This document shows, piece by piece, positions 13,457 to 24,359 of a stretch of 64,000 bases of DNA. A model generated the notes under the pieces. The model was not told the origin of the DNA. It did no database searches and saw only the letters and a list, made by a program, of their open reading frames with translations. Numbering within the stretch: the first letter of the stretch is position 1; each line of letters starts with the position of its first letter. This stretch comes from Dromaius novaehollandiae (lineage: Eukaryota > Chordata > Aves > Casuariiformes > Dromaiidae): positions 10,851,404-10,915,403 of the forward strand of contig NC_088103.1 of the NCBI RefSeq assembly GCF_036370855.1, read 5' to 3'. A program made the position numbers and the translations under genes.

Positions 13457-16400
13457 CATAAAATTAAACATACACAAATCTTTAAAGAATTATGGCATAA
13501 ATCTTCATATTTTGTCCCTTACTGAGCCTCATGCTGTTTACTGCTCCTCAGAACAGGGATCCATCCCCTTATTTTTCCTTTTTATAGTTCCTTTTTCAAG
13601 ATGTTCCTATTTTCAAAATTTTCAGCAGTCATTTTCATACTTAAACTGACTTACATTTTCCTGCACATGAATTCTTATCATATGTTGAGAGAAGCAGGTT
13701 GCAAATTGTAAAGCCTTTATAGGTACCTGTAGTATAGGTACGTGTTCAGTTTCTATGTTTAAGAATTTTTGTGGTGGTTGTTCTGAATTCTAAAGAAAAC
13801 ATCCATTTTAAAGGCTAACTTGTGAATAGTCTTGGTATTCTTTGTCTAACAGAAAATAATTGTTTATTTAGGACAACTAAAACCAAGCTATTTGCAAAAC
13901 AGCAATTAATTTGTTTCCAAAAATGTGTGTTTCTTATGATGCAGGTGGTATAGTCATATTAGGAAATACGTAAGGTAGGAATTATAGGATAATAGAGCAG
14001 TCATGTGTTATGTATATGAGTGTTCCATTACCTGATTCAGATGTGCAAATCTAATAGCTTTCTGCAGCCATAACGGGAAGATCGTGCCCCCTTCACACTC
14101 CTACTGCTCCCAGGCAGGTGGTCCCACCTGTGCACCTAGGCCAATTTGACTGACCACATGGTGAGTTGATTCAACTTCCTAACCCAGCAGAAACCCAGCC
14201 CTTGAAAAAATGTTTCTGCTGGGCACAGTCAGATAAGCATCAGCGTGTGCAGTGTGGGAGGGTAGCCAGGAAAGAAAAAAGGAGGAACGGGATAGAGAGG
14301 GGGAAAGTAGCAGTGGCAAGCTGTAGAGCCTGGCTGAGCTCTTTACCATCTTTTCCAGACTGAGGAGTCCATTCTTACTTAGTTGTTCCTTTGACAAAAT
14401 CCATTCCATACCTGTGATTATAATTGCTGTTCTTCTCTTGCATCATTCCTGCATGCTCTTTATAATATTCCTTTCTTTTTATACCATTTTGTTAAAGCAG
14501 TCAGTTGGATTTTTTTATCTAGATACCTGTCTCAGGCTGAATTTGTTTGGAAAGTTTAGCTGAAGTGTAGCAGATTCAACTGACATAGTAAGTTGATCTG
14601 TTTTACTTTCATTCAGTGGAATAAAAGGGCATCTGCAGTCAGTTATTGCATCTCAGACTGTGGTTTATATTCCGTCTGATCGATATAACTATATAGTGTA
14701 CCCTGAAACGTATGTGCCCACAGTCTCTGCTCCATCCCTCCTCTTCTGCAGCCGCATGGTATTGCCACTTTCTTTGCACTGAATCGAGTAACCATGTGCT
14801 TGTCAGTTACGTCAATTCAGCAAACTGATATGATGGAAAACTGTACCACCATGTAAAAAAGAGTGCTTTTTCACGGGGTCACCTTGGGGAACTGACTCAC
14901 CCTATGGCTGCAAGATAGTCAGCCTTGCCAGGGTTTGGGAGGAAGCAAACAGTTAGGGATAGGAAAGGAGCAGGATTACCTCTTTTGGTGAAAACCGAAA
15001 TTTTCAGCAGATAAGATATAAAATCAAATCACACCCTCTGCTGAGATGAGATGACATCTTACACTGCATTACCTTGTTACTTGAGATCACTTGTTGCTCG
15101 AGATTGTCTGACTCTATCTTTTAATTAAGGAAGAACACCCTGACCTGATTTTTCCATTAAGAATTTTTGGTTCATCCATTCTTTGTAGCAATGTTTGGAT
15201 TTGTTTTTTTGGTCTTGTTTTCTTTGTAACACTGGGGTTGCTTCAATGTCTGGGATCTCATTAACATTTGGTTATGTTTATAAACTTTTGAAAATAAGTA
15301 AATAAATCCCAGTTCACATATGCTAGTTCATAAATTGTTGGGTTTTGGCTGCTACCATCTCTGCAGAACGCACTTGGCACAAACATCTTCAGCTTGAGGT
15401 TAAAAAGACCATCTCTGTTTTTGTAGGGCAGCAGGCACAGGAGGTGAAGCATGGGAATTTATCTGCCTGTAATCTCAAAGATCCCCTTATATATGCAGAG
15501 GTGACTGTGATGCACAAAAGTGAGAAATGGGCAGGATGAGAATTGGATGAGAAACACCTGGAAAACTTAGAGTGTGGGGACAGTAATAGAGGGAAGTCAG
15601 GACCAAGAGATAAATAACCCCTAGATTACTGCTCCCTCCAGAACCTGAAACTGAACCCAAGAGTCCTGAGACTATACATTCCTCCTCTGTGAGGAAATAC
15701 GGTCAAATCAGCTGGTGAAATGTGTCCCAGCCACCCACTTCATCTTTCCAGTCCTGAAGTACCTTCTGTATGAAAAGATAATAATTTACAATTTGTGCTG
15801 CTAGTTACTGTTTTGGAGTTTTTTCAGAACAGGTTAGAAGAACATCTGTCAGAGATGATAATAGTGGAGTAGTTCCTGTCTTGAGGCAGGAGGGTAGACT
15901 TGACGCCCTCTCCTTCCCTTGTCTGTTTCTCAAAGTATAGTGTGGATAATGCTGTGTTATCAAGTCAGGCTATATAGTAAAAGAAGTTCTTGTCTTGAAG
16001 ACTTCTGCCTCACTGAATTTGGAAAGATAGGAGAAGAAAAGATGGTTAAAGAAGCTGGATAACATCCTAAAGAGCTGGATTCTATTCTTGCACATGTCCC
16101 AGTGCTTATGTAGTGCTAAGCAAGTTACTTTATCTTTTCTGAAGTGGTTGCTGAGGCCATGTTTATACTGCCTAGTGCTACTGAAGCTAGTGCTGAACAA
16201 GTTAATTCATGGTTGGACGATAAATGGAGTCTCAGTGTTCTGCCCAGCCTAGTCAGCTCATAGAGCAAAACTTACATGGCAGTACTGCTTCCCATATCCA
16301 AGTTTTCTTGTACAAAGGTAGCTGAACTGTGAACGGAAACCCTGTTGTGCCGGGTAGATGTGTCTCCGTCGTGTAGTTCCTATGGGCTCCCTTTGTGAAA

Positions 16401-18103
16401 AACTTCAGGCCAGCTTTTGCAGATTGCTGAACACTCACAGGTGGAACTGACATTGATAGATACTTTGTTTTAAGCGCACCAAAAGCTGTATGATGCCAAG
16501 CATTCAGAAAATGCTCCAGCTTTGTAATGATCTGTATCAAAGCTCTTTTTGCTGTCTTAGGTAGCCTGAAGGGTTGCGATACGATTCTAAGCAAATGGAA
16601 ACATTTTTCTTTTTATGAACTGTCATGTACATATGTATGTGTATGTATATGTAATAGTAATCATATTCAACACATAGATGAGAAACATTTTAAAAGTTCA
16701 AAACAAGTTCCTCTAGTACTATGACAAAATGAGCTCTTTCTCATTAATCATCTTTTTAGGTGCTTTTAAATCTGTTGTAGAAGCATGCTTTAAAACAAAG
16801 TTACATTGCAAGATTGTTCTGTGCAGAAACACTGAGGAAAGTTATGCTTTATGAGTCTCACCTGGGGGAAAGCTACTTGAGAAAGATCATATGGAACAAG
16901 AAAGGGGTGACTGGCAGGGAGAAAGTGATAAATTGAGAAGAAGGAATAGTGAGAGGGTAGTATGGCAAGTAGGCCCTTAAGTGTGGTTGGGAGACTTCTG
17001 CTTGTTGAACTGTTAGAAAGAAAAGCTTACCCCGGAGAGCCTTTAGGGCAAATGAAATGTTGTAAGACCTTTATAGAACAAGGTCTTCAGTATGAGGTTC
17101 GGTGGCACTAGACAAAATTATTGTATACTCATTTTACTGCTGTAGATAGATATTCAACTTCCTGTAAGAGTTTTAGTGTCTAAATTTCTGTTCAATTCAG
17201 GATACAGCATTCACTTGTGAATTGTTCTGTTTGCTAATTGTCCTATACCCGTGATAGATTTACAACAATGTAAATAACCAAAGAAGGAAAATACATTATT
17301 CCCCACAGCACACATTTCTAGCCTATCTCATGAGCTGAGTCAAATATTGCTAGAGATTGGGCCCTTAAGGACAGTCATATTTTGGTAGTTACCCACCTGC
17401 TATTAATTAAGCAGCTTACAGTATGCCAGTCTTTCAGCTCTGCTCAGTATAAACTACCTTTGGGGCTCTCACAGTGGTGAGAAGTCTTGAAGAGGCTTTT
17501 GGAAAGGATGTACCTAAGAGGAAGTAGAAAGTGAGACCTGCCTCGGAGGAAGAGGTAAGATTCTTGCTTTGATATATTACTCATATATGTTATTTTTAAT
17601 ATGACTAGAGGAGAGAGGGTGTTGGGGAGTTAGATTTTAACCAGAAATGTTACTTTCCTATCACTTGCTTTTAAAATTAGTGCTTGGCCACACTCATTCC
17701 ACTACAAAAGTAATTAGACTCTGTTTTCTGTAGTAATACTGGTGGGAAGGTATTGAGATCCTCCTAATGGGTGTTGGGATAATCAGCATGTGAGTTATTA
17801 ACTTGAATATCTAGCAGACAATTTTTAATATATTATTATATGAAGTTGTAAAACCTGAAGCTAGTTCGTTTCTTTAATTAACTGAAACTATCTCTCATTT
17901 TCCTAATATTAGTGGTGACTTAGAGATGGTCCAATAATAAATTGGTTTATGACTGAAAAAGTATTCTTACCTGTCTCTCTTGTTTTTCTCAGAGAAAATT
18001 TTGATTAAAGATATCAGTTTAGCATTGAAATGTAAATCAAAAGTAACACTGCTGTGGTCATGGAGTAGCTCTGAATTTGTACCTGCAACACTAGAGTGTT
18101 TAT

Positions 18104-18148
18104 AATGTTATTACTAGAGTAATGTTAATGTTATTACTAGAGTAATTA
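18104..18148. repeat. Tandem duplication of a 23-bp unit
   Basis: The 17-mer AATGTTATTACTAGAGT occurs at 18104-18120 and again at 18127-18143, giving two units of 23 bases in direct tandem, nearly identical. This looks like a local slippage duplication. Confidence 0.85.
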
Positions 18149-18949
18149 TAATGTTTCTTCTGGCTTGAAATTATATTTTGGCGTCATAAAATAAGAGTAA
18201 AAGGGAAATTCTTAAGAAATGACTGGTCTACAATAAAGATGAGGCAAGTGTACGTTGGGGTCTTTAAAAAAAAATGTAGCGCCGTAGCAGTATGTCACAC
18301 CAGCATATATTGATACTCATTGGAAAATTAATGTCATAAAAATATTGAGAAGCTTTTGAAAATTTATTTCAAATGATAAAAGCTGAAGAAATTATTAAAA
18401 ATAAATGGAGGGGGAAATAAGATTACATAAGCAGTACCTGAGGCAATCTGAAATATTGGGGAAATCAAACCAGGTGAAGGAAACCTGGGAACATTTCACA
18501 GCTATCCTTTCTATTGTTGACTGAGCAACAAAGCAGTTTATTTTCTAGCTTGATATATCTCATTTTCATATGACTAGTGGGCTATGCAAATGAACTTAAT
18601 TTATTGCTGTGGATAAGACCTTAATATTCACTTTTCTGTGGAAAAATCAGACAGCTTTTCCAGATAAGGGTTAAGTGATTTTTTTTTCTTGCATACATCA
18701 TGAAGCATGAAGAATTGTATGGCCAAATAGAAATGTGTTTATCTACGAAACAGCAGAAGCTTAAAAAAAGAGTGAAGTCATATGAAGAACAAGCATTTTG
18801 TTCTGCCAAGTAACAATTTTTACCCTGACCTATAAGCTGTAAAATCCTGTTATTAATCCAGACAGATTTTGGCCCTTATCTTGTGATATGATAGTAGATC
18901 ATTTCAGGTGCAGTTATCATTTGTGCAGTAAGAGGTCTAAAATCTTAGC

Positions 18950-19345
18950 CTGTCTCTTGAGATTATATCAATGTATTACTCAAAGCATGATAATGATGAT
19001 GAATCGATCAGGATGGGGGAAAATTAAAAGCATTGTCGTGTGCTATCTTACCATTCATTAATGGAATCAAATATAAAGTTCTTGGGAACTGCAATTTTCA
19101 GTATATTTGAAGTCTTCATTATAATTCATACTGGCGTAGCACATTAAATTAGAGAGGAAAACTGCTGATGAATGAAAAAATATGGCATTGTACCGTATGA
19201 TATTTTAAAGGGGCACTTTTCATATTCTGGTATAAAATTGACAGCATTGTTTTAACATTAAGAGTGATTAATTATGTAACTTGACTAATTACTGTCTCAT
19301 GAGAATGCAATTCTATGCATGATATTTATTAACTTATGAAACACC
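18950..19345. promoter_or_regulatory. Candidate conserved non-coding element, paired TAATTA sites
   Basis: A roughly 400-base block 2 to 2.4 kb upstream of the ATOH7 TATA-like box. It includes TTAATTA (19268-19274) and TAATTA (19286-19291) spaced about 12 bases apart, an ATGCAT (19315-19320), and CATTCATTAATGGAAT near 19051. The base composition is balanced enough to differ from the AT-rich background. Inference from motif content only. Confidence 0.35.
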
Positions 19346-19483
19346 TTTAATTTTATTGTTCTCTTTTACATTAAAAACTCCTTGAGATTCATTTTAAGAG
19401 AGCATATACTTTAATGCTTTTATTTGGGCATAACTAGCTGTAATGCTAAAATAAGCTCTAACAATAGCAGGAAGATCAAAAGG

Positions 19484-19507
19484 GTGTGTGTGTGTGTGTG
19501 TGTGTGT
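19484..19507. repeat. (GT)12 microsatellite
   Basis: Twelve uninterrupted GT units follow 'agg', then 'ata' and a T run. It is a simple dinucleotide repeat, likely polymorphic. Confidence 0.95.
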
Positions 19508-19854
19508 ATAATTTTTTTTTTTCTCTGCTGCACATGCAATGCTTCCCATGAAGTATCTTCAGAAACGAATGTCTCTAAAGTTCTAATTGGTGATCCTTGA
19601 CATATGGTGATGCGATTTTCTGAAAGGTGCTGTTTCAGCTCTCTCACACACAAAAATAATCTGAAATGGCCGTTAAGAAAGTAACATTTTCATGCAGGGT
19701 AGTAGTTCTTTATGTTCAGGAGAATAGGTCAGTGCACACAGATAAGAATGTGGAACACTATAATGAAATGTGGCAAAGTTGTACTTTAAAAATTGAAGAT
19801 GTGGCATACATTTGATAATGGAATAATGTAGACTCCCTACCCCAACTATCATCT

Positions 19855-20120
19855 CTGTTCAAGACCATTAGGATTCAGAATATTAAGAGCAGAGCAACTG
19901 GGCGTAACAGCCTACGTTCAACATCTGTCATATGGGGGTCCATTAGTGTTCAATTGCATCCTATTGTTTTTGGATTATCCAGCCTCCTTTCATTGTCATT
20001 GCTTCTGCTAAGGATTAATCAGCTGTTTACGACTAGACCAAGTTTTGGAGTCATAATGAAAACAATTGAGCTATAGTTCTAAATAAATATACAGTATTCA
20101 GTCCCTAATGAAAAAGTTAC
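19855..20120. promoter_or_regulatory. Candidate ATOH7 upstream enhancer (E-box plus K50-homeodomain cluster)
   Basis: About 1.2-1.4 kb upstream of the ATOH7 TATA-like box. Motifs seen: CATCTG (19922-19927) and CATATG (19929-19934), two adjacent E-boxes; GGATTATCC (19972-19980), an OTX/CRX-type site; CATTGTCATTG (SOX-like, 19991 onward); and the composite AGGATTAATCAGCTG (20011-20025), which fuses a palindromic homeodomain site GATTAATC with the E-box CAGCTG. ATOH7 is known to be controlled by bHLH autoregulation and by retinal homeodomain and SOX factors, so the site combination fits. Function is inferred, not shown. Confidence 0.5.
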
Positions 20121-21154
20121 TAATTTATGAATGCTGGTAACAATTTAATTAAGTTTGAAATTAATACAGATAATAAATCATTGTATGGCAGGGGGGTTTT
20201 TTTGTTACATTTTGCATGTCTCGTAAAATAATCATATGATGTTTCCTTGTACATTTATGTAGATAATACTAATAATACTGTAGGAGTACAGTGAAACAAG
20301 GATGTTTTGATTATGTTAAGTGTGTGTCTAGCGGCTTCTCTGTCTTTACAAGTGACAGCAGAAATTATCTCTTATTGCCAGCAAGCAGATTTCTTTTAAT
20401 ATTTAACTTGATTTTGTTTTCACATCCTCTTTTATTCTCTTTACTTATTTAGGGATACTCCTAGGAAGAAACATTTTATATTTAATTTTACATAAATATA
20501 CATATATATTCTACATGTAAGCATTTTCACACATAGTGTATTTAAAAATGGGCAGTTTTAAGACTATTCGTATATATATATATTCCTCTGTATGTCTATA
20601 ACACAGCCTCTTCAAGTAATTTTACAACTATTTTGTTAGATAAATATACAGCTATGTTTTTACTGTTTAAATATATTTCAAATTATTTTCCTAACACTGG
20701 ATTTTCCTGACATGTAAACATAAAATCTCCTTTTTTTCTCAGGCCACTACTGTCTGCAATGTCATATATATTTTATACAACATTAAAACTGTGAGTGCTA
20801 AAGGATTTCTAATGATGCTACTCGTTTCAGTATTGTGTAGTCTGAAACGGTAGTATGCTCTGCCATATAGCATTGAGCTAATTCTCTTCTATTTCATTAT
20901 AACAGTTATTTCTTCTACCCCTAATAGTATCTAACCAGAATCCTCAGATTTTTAATATAAAAATACTACAATGCACAGAGGGGGATTTTTTTTTTTCCCT
21001 GAGTTGCAACAGATTACCCGTTGAAAGGATCTGCTTAACTACCCGAGCCTTGTGGGGCCAGCCAGACACTACTCCAGATGGCAAGTTGTTAGGGCTGGAC
21101 AGAATGGCTTTGGAAGACTTCTCAACAGATGAAGGCTGTAATGTTCGGGGTTTA

Positions 21155-21188
21155 CATTTTTTTTTTTTTTTTCCTTCCCCCCTCTCCC
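21155..21188 (+). repeat. Long polypyrimidine tract upstream of ATOH7 promoter
   Basis: An uninterrupted T/C run: a long T stretch, then CCTTCCCCCCTCTCCCCT. It lies about 60 bases before the twin E-boxes of the ATOH7 promoter. Such tracts can adopt unusual structures or bind pyrimidine-tract proteins; no function is shown here. Confidence 0.8.
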
Positions 21189-21245
21189 CTGTCGTTCCCA
21201 GGGTGGGAAGGTAGTGGGATGGAAGCAGAGTGCCGCCCGCCCACC

Positions 21246-21261
21246 CACCTGCTACCACCTG
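21246..21261 (+). promoter_or_regulatory. ATOH7: Twin CACCTG E-boxes in the ATOH7 proximal promoter
   Basis: Two CACCTG E-boxes at 21246-21251 and 21256-21261 are separated by four bases and sit about 20-35 bases upstream of the TATA-like box. Vertebrate Ath5 proximal promoters are known to have conserved E-boxes through which bHLH factors, including ATOH7 itself, activate transcription. The position and CACCTG core match that description. Confidence 0.75.
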
Positions 21262-21279
21262 TTTAGCTTCTGCGGCTTC

Positions 21280-21286
21280 TATAAAG
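21280..21286 (+). promoter_or_regulatory. ATOH7: TATA-like box of ATOH7
   Basis: TATAAAG lies 19 bases downstream of the second E-box, implying a transcription start around 21305-21315. The predicted leader would be about 530 bases, in line with the long leader I recall for human ATOH7. The start site itself cannot be seen from sequence. Confidence 0.65.
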
Positions 21287-21309
21287 CCTCTTCTTGTCTG
21301 TAGGATGCA

Positions 21310-21841
21310 ATCATTGCTTGCCAGCAGGAGTCAAGAAAGGAGAGATCTTTCTTTCTGTTGCGAAGCTATGTCTTCAGATCGCAACAGTTTATCATTTCAA
21401 AACACTTTCTCCTAAACTGAAGGAGAACTTCTTTCATTTAAAATAGCCATTGGAACTGATGTGTTTTTAATCCATTAAGATCTTTTCTGGATTAAATGGA
21501 CCCTCTTTCTTTGGAAATTTACATTTTGAGAACAGAGATTTCATTGTTTTCTATCTCTTTGAGGTTAAAGAAACAAAAAGAATGAAAGCATTGGACATTG
21601 CAAGCTGTTTATCCTTTTATTAAACAATAAGAAGCAACTTTCAGACAATTCTGGAAGAGCATACCTTTTTTTCTTTTTTTTCCCTGCAAGATGCTATGAA
21701 AATAATCCTGTCTGATACCTGGAAAGAAATTCGAGAGGTGCACAGGCTACTCATAGAAGTGCTTTCCCTACCACTTTTTGCATACTTCATTTTTAAAAAG
21801 TGATTTGTGCGTGTGTGTGTGAAACTAAAGCTGCATCAAAT
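21310..21841 (+). other. ATOH7: ATOH7 5' leader (predicted) with several upstream ORFs
   Basis: Between the predicted start site and the ATOH7 ATG lie several short upstream ORFs. They include ATG 21368 to stop 21415 (15 residues), ATG 21496 to stop 21585 (29 residues), ATG 21582 to stop 21623 (13 residues, overlapping the previous stop), ATG-CTA-TGA at 21691, and ATG 21696 to stop 21803 (35 residues, ending 38 bases before the ATOH7 start). No splice sites are evident, so the leader is probably contiguous with the coding exon. Start position is approximate. Confidence 0.6.
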
Positions 21842-22297
21842 ATGAAAACCTGTAAATCCACTCATTTGGATTCAAGTTTAGAGTCAGACATCCAGTGCAG
21901 AAGTGGACCAGGCTGTGTGGTGAAATGCGGTTCAGAAAGGATGGAGAATGCTGCAAAGAGAAGACTGGCTGCCAATGCCAGGGAGAGGAGACGCATGCAA
22001 GGACTGAACACAGCCTTCGATCGTTTGAGAAAGGTAGTTCCACAGTGGGGTCAAGATAAAAAACTTTCCAAATATGAGACCCTTCAGATGGCTTTAAGTT
22101 ATATCATGGCTCTCACTAGAATACTTGCTGAAGCAGAAAGATACAGTACTGAAAGAGAATGGATTAATCTTCACTGTGAACACTTTCATCCGGAGAGCTA
22201 CCACCAGTATATGGGACAAAAAATGACGACAGACAGTGATTCGTATGCACAGAGACTATTCAGCTATCAGCCTGAACACTTTCAAATAGCTAATTAG
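21842..22297 (+). CDS. ATOH7: ATOH7 (Ath5), atonal-family bHLH transcription factor, single exon
   Basis: Complete intronless gene for a 151-residue proneural nuclear transcription factor. ATOH7 heterodimerises with E-proteins, binds E-boxes, and is required for retinal ganglion cell fate. The start at 21842 ([10 protein letters not shown]) is the first in-frame ATG and matches vertebrate ATOH7 N-termini; the frame is open for 14 codons upstream but without an ATG. Basic region at residues 39-56 ([18 protein letters not shown]), helix 1 about 57-68 ([12 protein letters not shown]), loop ([11 protein letters not shown]) and helix 2 to about residue 96 ([16 protein letters not shown]). The atonal-family signature residues of the basic region are intact. 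The C-terminus carries the family tail ([17 protein letters not shown]). Length equals the known vertebrate protein (about 150). No frameshift or missing key residue. The start context has A at -3. MYPN lies downstream in convergent orientation. Confidence 0.98.
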   Translation: MKTCKSTHLDSSLESDIQCRSGPGCVVKCGSERMENAAKRRLAANARERRRMQGLNTAFDRLRKVVPQWGQDKKLSKYETLQMALSYIMALTRILAEAERYSTEREWINLHCEHFHPESYHQYMGQKMTTDSDSYAQRLFSYQPEHFQIAN

Positions 22298-23125
22298 AAT
22301 TTATTCTAACCTAAATATATTCAGCAGGCCAGATGTGTAGTTTAATAATTGGAAAGAATTAATCTGCTTGAATAAGGTAATACTGGCATTATAATAGCTC
22401 ATTCTTGTTTACATCTTATAGTGATTTGACAAAATAAATTTGCTTTGAAAACCTTAATATGCATTTAAGGAGGTTGAATTTATTTGTTTTTACTGACAGA
22501 AAACACATACTTCTAATGTCAAATATTTCTGACAATTCCTTCATAGTTTGTTTGATTCTTTTATTATTATTTTTTTTAATGTGATGAGTGAAGACAGTAT
22601 TTTACAGAACATGAGCCAACTTGGCCTATGGTATAACTAGATGGAATAATACCAGCTATGAATTTCATTCCACCTATTTTTTTATTTTTATGTCAGCTTT
22701 AAGGTTGCTTTTTTTTGTTTTGTTTTGTTTTCACATTAATGGCTCCCATGGAAAAAAGTTTTATAGTGTATTGGAGTTCTAATCCTCAGAGAACCAGCTT
22801 TCTTAAACTTTGTAAGTTTGATGTATGGGTTCCAGGCAAAGTTGTGTAGGTTTGCTCTAATCCAATTTATGGTATCTCTTGTATGCTCAAGACAGAGCTA
22901 ATCTCAAGTCATGTACAGAATGTTGTTACTTTAAATGGCTGTAAAAGCAAATGCGATTATGTGCTGTAAATAAGAATGCTCATGTGAAAATAGTCTAAAC
23001 TTTTAGGTTTTTGTAGGCTTTACTAACAATGTTTGGGGTTTTTTTTAGTTTTTGTTTTTTAAGTTTTATCTGGAAACAATAACAGATTTTGTAAATCATA
23101 AATAAAGTGTTTTCTATGAAATGTT
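22298..23125 (+). other. ATOH7: ATOH7 3' UTR
   Basis: AT-rich sequence after the TAG stop. AATAAA at 23101-23106 is followed by a GT-rich stretch (TGTTGTTACTG), a good poly(A) site, giving a 3' UTR of roughly 825 bases. An earlier AATAAA near 22433 could give a shorter transcript. ATTTA-type AU-rich motifs are scattered, and the region contains T-rich runs. Confidence 0.7.
23101..23106 (+). terminator. ATOH7: ATOH7 polyadenylation signal AATAAA
   Basis: Canonical AATAAA followed within 20-30 bases by a T/GT-rich element. It is the strongest such arrangement downstream of the ATOH7 stop codon. Confidence 0.65.
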
Positions 23126-23370
23126 GTTACTGAATACGTGAAATTCCTACTCTGGGAACTGCTTATTGGTGGCTTTCCTGCACTGAATGATATACTACTT
23201 CCATCACGGTCCTGGCAATTTTATGTGCAAAAAATGCAACCAGCAAATGTTGCTTGATACTCATTTAGAGTAGGAAATGTGTTTTCTGTACACTCCATGA
23301 ACACGAACTTAAGACAGTGTTTGGTCTATCAAAAAAAAAGTGAGAAAGTTTTGTTGCAAAGCAGTGGAGA

Positions 23371-23390
23371 GTTTGTTTGTTTGTTTCTTT
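23371..23390. repeat. (TTTG)n short tandem repeat
   Basis: About four units of GTTT follow 'gtggaga', ending in CTTTT. Confidence 0.8.
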
Positions 23391-23469
23391 TGCTTGTGGA
23401 AGATCAGAGGGGTCTGAGTAGAGCAGGCAGAGGAGGAAAGGAGGCTGGTAAAGTAGAAAAGTGAGTAGG

Positions 23470-23680
23470 AGCAGGACAGCTGGAGAAGCAGATGTGTTTG
23501 TAGCAGGAAGTACAGTCCACAAATTCCAAATGCGGACGTCTGTTGTGATGGCAGCAGGCTGTGAAGCTGAAGGCCACTTCTGCTGGTGCTGCTGTCAGCT
23601 GTTTCTAGAAACAAGCTCTTTGCTAGTCTTAGCTGTGTGGGAGCGGGAGAACAGGAGCTGCTGTCCCAAAACAGCTGTTG
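23470..23680. promoter_or_regulatory. E-box cluster downstream of ATOH7
   Basis: A locally GC-richer block carries three CAGCTG E-boxes (23477-23482, 23596-23601, 23672-23677) and one CAGATG (23489-23494) within 200 bases, about 0.4 kb past the ATOH7 poly(A) signal. CAGCTG is a preferred bHLH site. It could be a 3' regulatory element; evidence is motif clustering only. Confidence 0.35.
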
Positions 23681-24359
23681 GTGGGTTTCCAACAGGGAAG
23701 GCTGGCAGGTTCCCTGCTGGCCCCTGCCATATCTTATATTCTGGAATTCTTTCAAATGAATGTCTTTAATAGGAGTTATTTTCAACAATTAAGCAGCCTT
23801 CAATGAAAAGCAAAAGCGCCAATAAAAACTAAGCTCTGTTTTGGGGGAGAGGAGCTCTGCTGCAAGAACAGTTGCATACGAAACCCTGACCTTATTGTCT
23901 GTCTTGTTGCAGAACCCATCTTGACGTTTTGCCCTTAGTGACTGTCCTGCAGACTAGTGCATTTCCTAAGTCAGGAGTTGGACTGTTCCTGGAACGAAAG
24001 CTGCTGGGACAGGCTTTCAGGTCTAGGTTAAACACACATTTTTAGAGGCACAAAGAGACATTGTATCTTGTGAGCAACTTTCTTCTTTAAGCGCTAGTAT
24101 TCTGGCACTGTTTTTAATGTTGCTGTATATTCCAGTCTCTCTAAATTTAGTAAATAGAGTTAATAATTAAAATATGGACTTATGATTTATATTATTACTT
24201 TACTGGCAAATGGAGAGTGTCTTTTGGTTCTACGCGTGTGGATTAAACCTTGGAAGATGAAATCACTTGCTGATTTCGTTACAGAAGCTTATATAGAACA
24301 GAATTAGTTTTTGTCCATCATGTGGTCAAGTTAATGCTGTTTGTTAAACAGAATTAAGT

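Larger units (their letters stand above)
4111..21179. other. PBLD-ATOH7 intergenic region (ATOH7 upstream regulatory territory)
   Basis: About 17 kb without a supported gene. The open frames are short and lack splice-site or family support. It holds motif-dense blocks listed separately (about 5.40-5.58, 11.19-11.35, 18.95-19.35 and 19.85-20.12 kb), a tandem duplication at 18104, a GT repeat at 19484, TA-rich stretches near 20.57 kb and an ancient repeat fragment near 13.43 kb. By analogy with other vertebrates, ATOH7 enhancers lie within about 20 kb upstream, so this interval probably contains them; that is inference. Confidence 0.6.

Noticed and set aside
16253-16594. 113-codon open frame, minus strand, upstream of ATOH7
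   Set aside because: No family resemblance, no supporting promoter or splice sites; a chance frame.
21800-21841. Upstream extension of the ATOH7 frame starting at GTG
   Set aside because: It has no ATG, and MKTCKS at 21842 matches known ATOH7 N-termini; the extension is leader sequence.
23309-23788. 159-codon open frame antisense to the region 3' of ATOH7
   Set aside because: Low-complexity Leu/Ser-rich translation with no recognised homology; caused by local GC and CAG-type composition.
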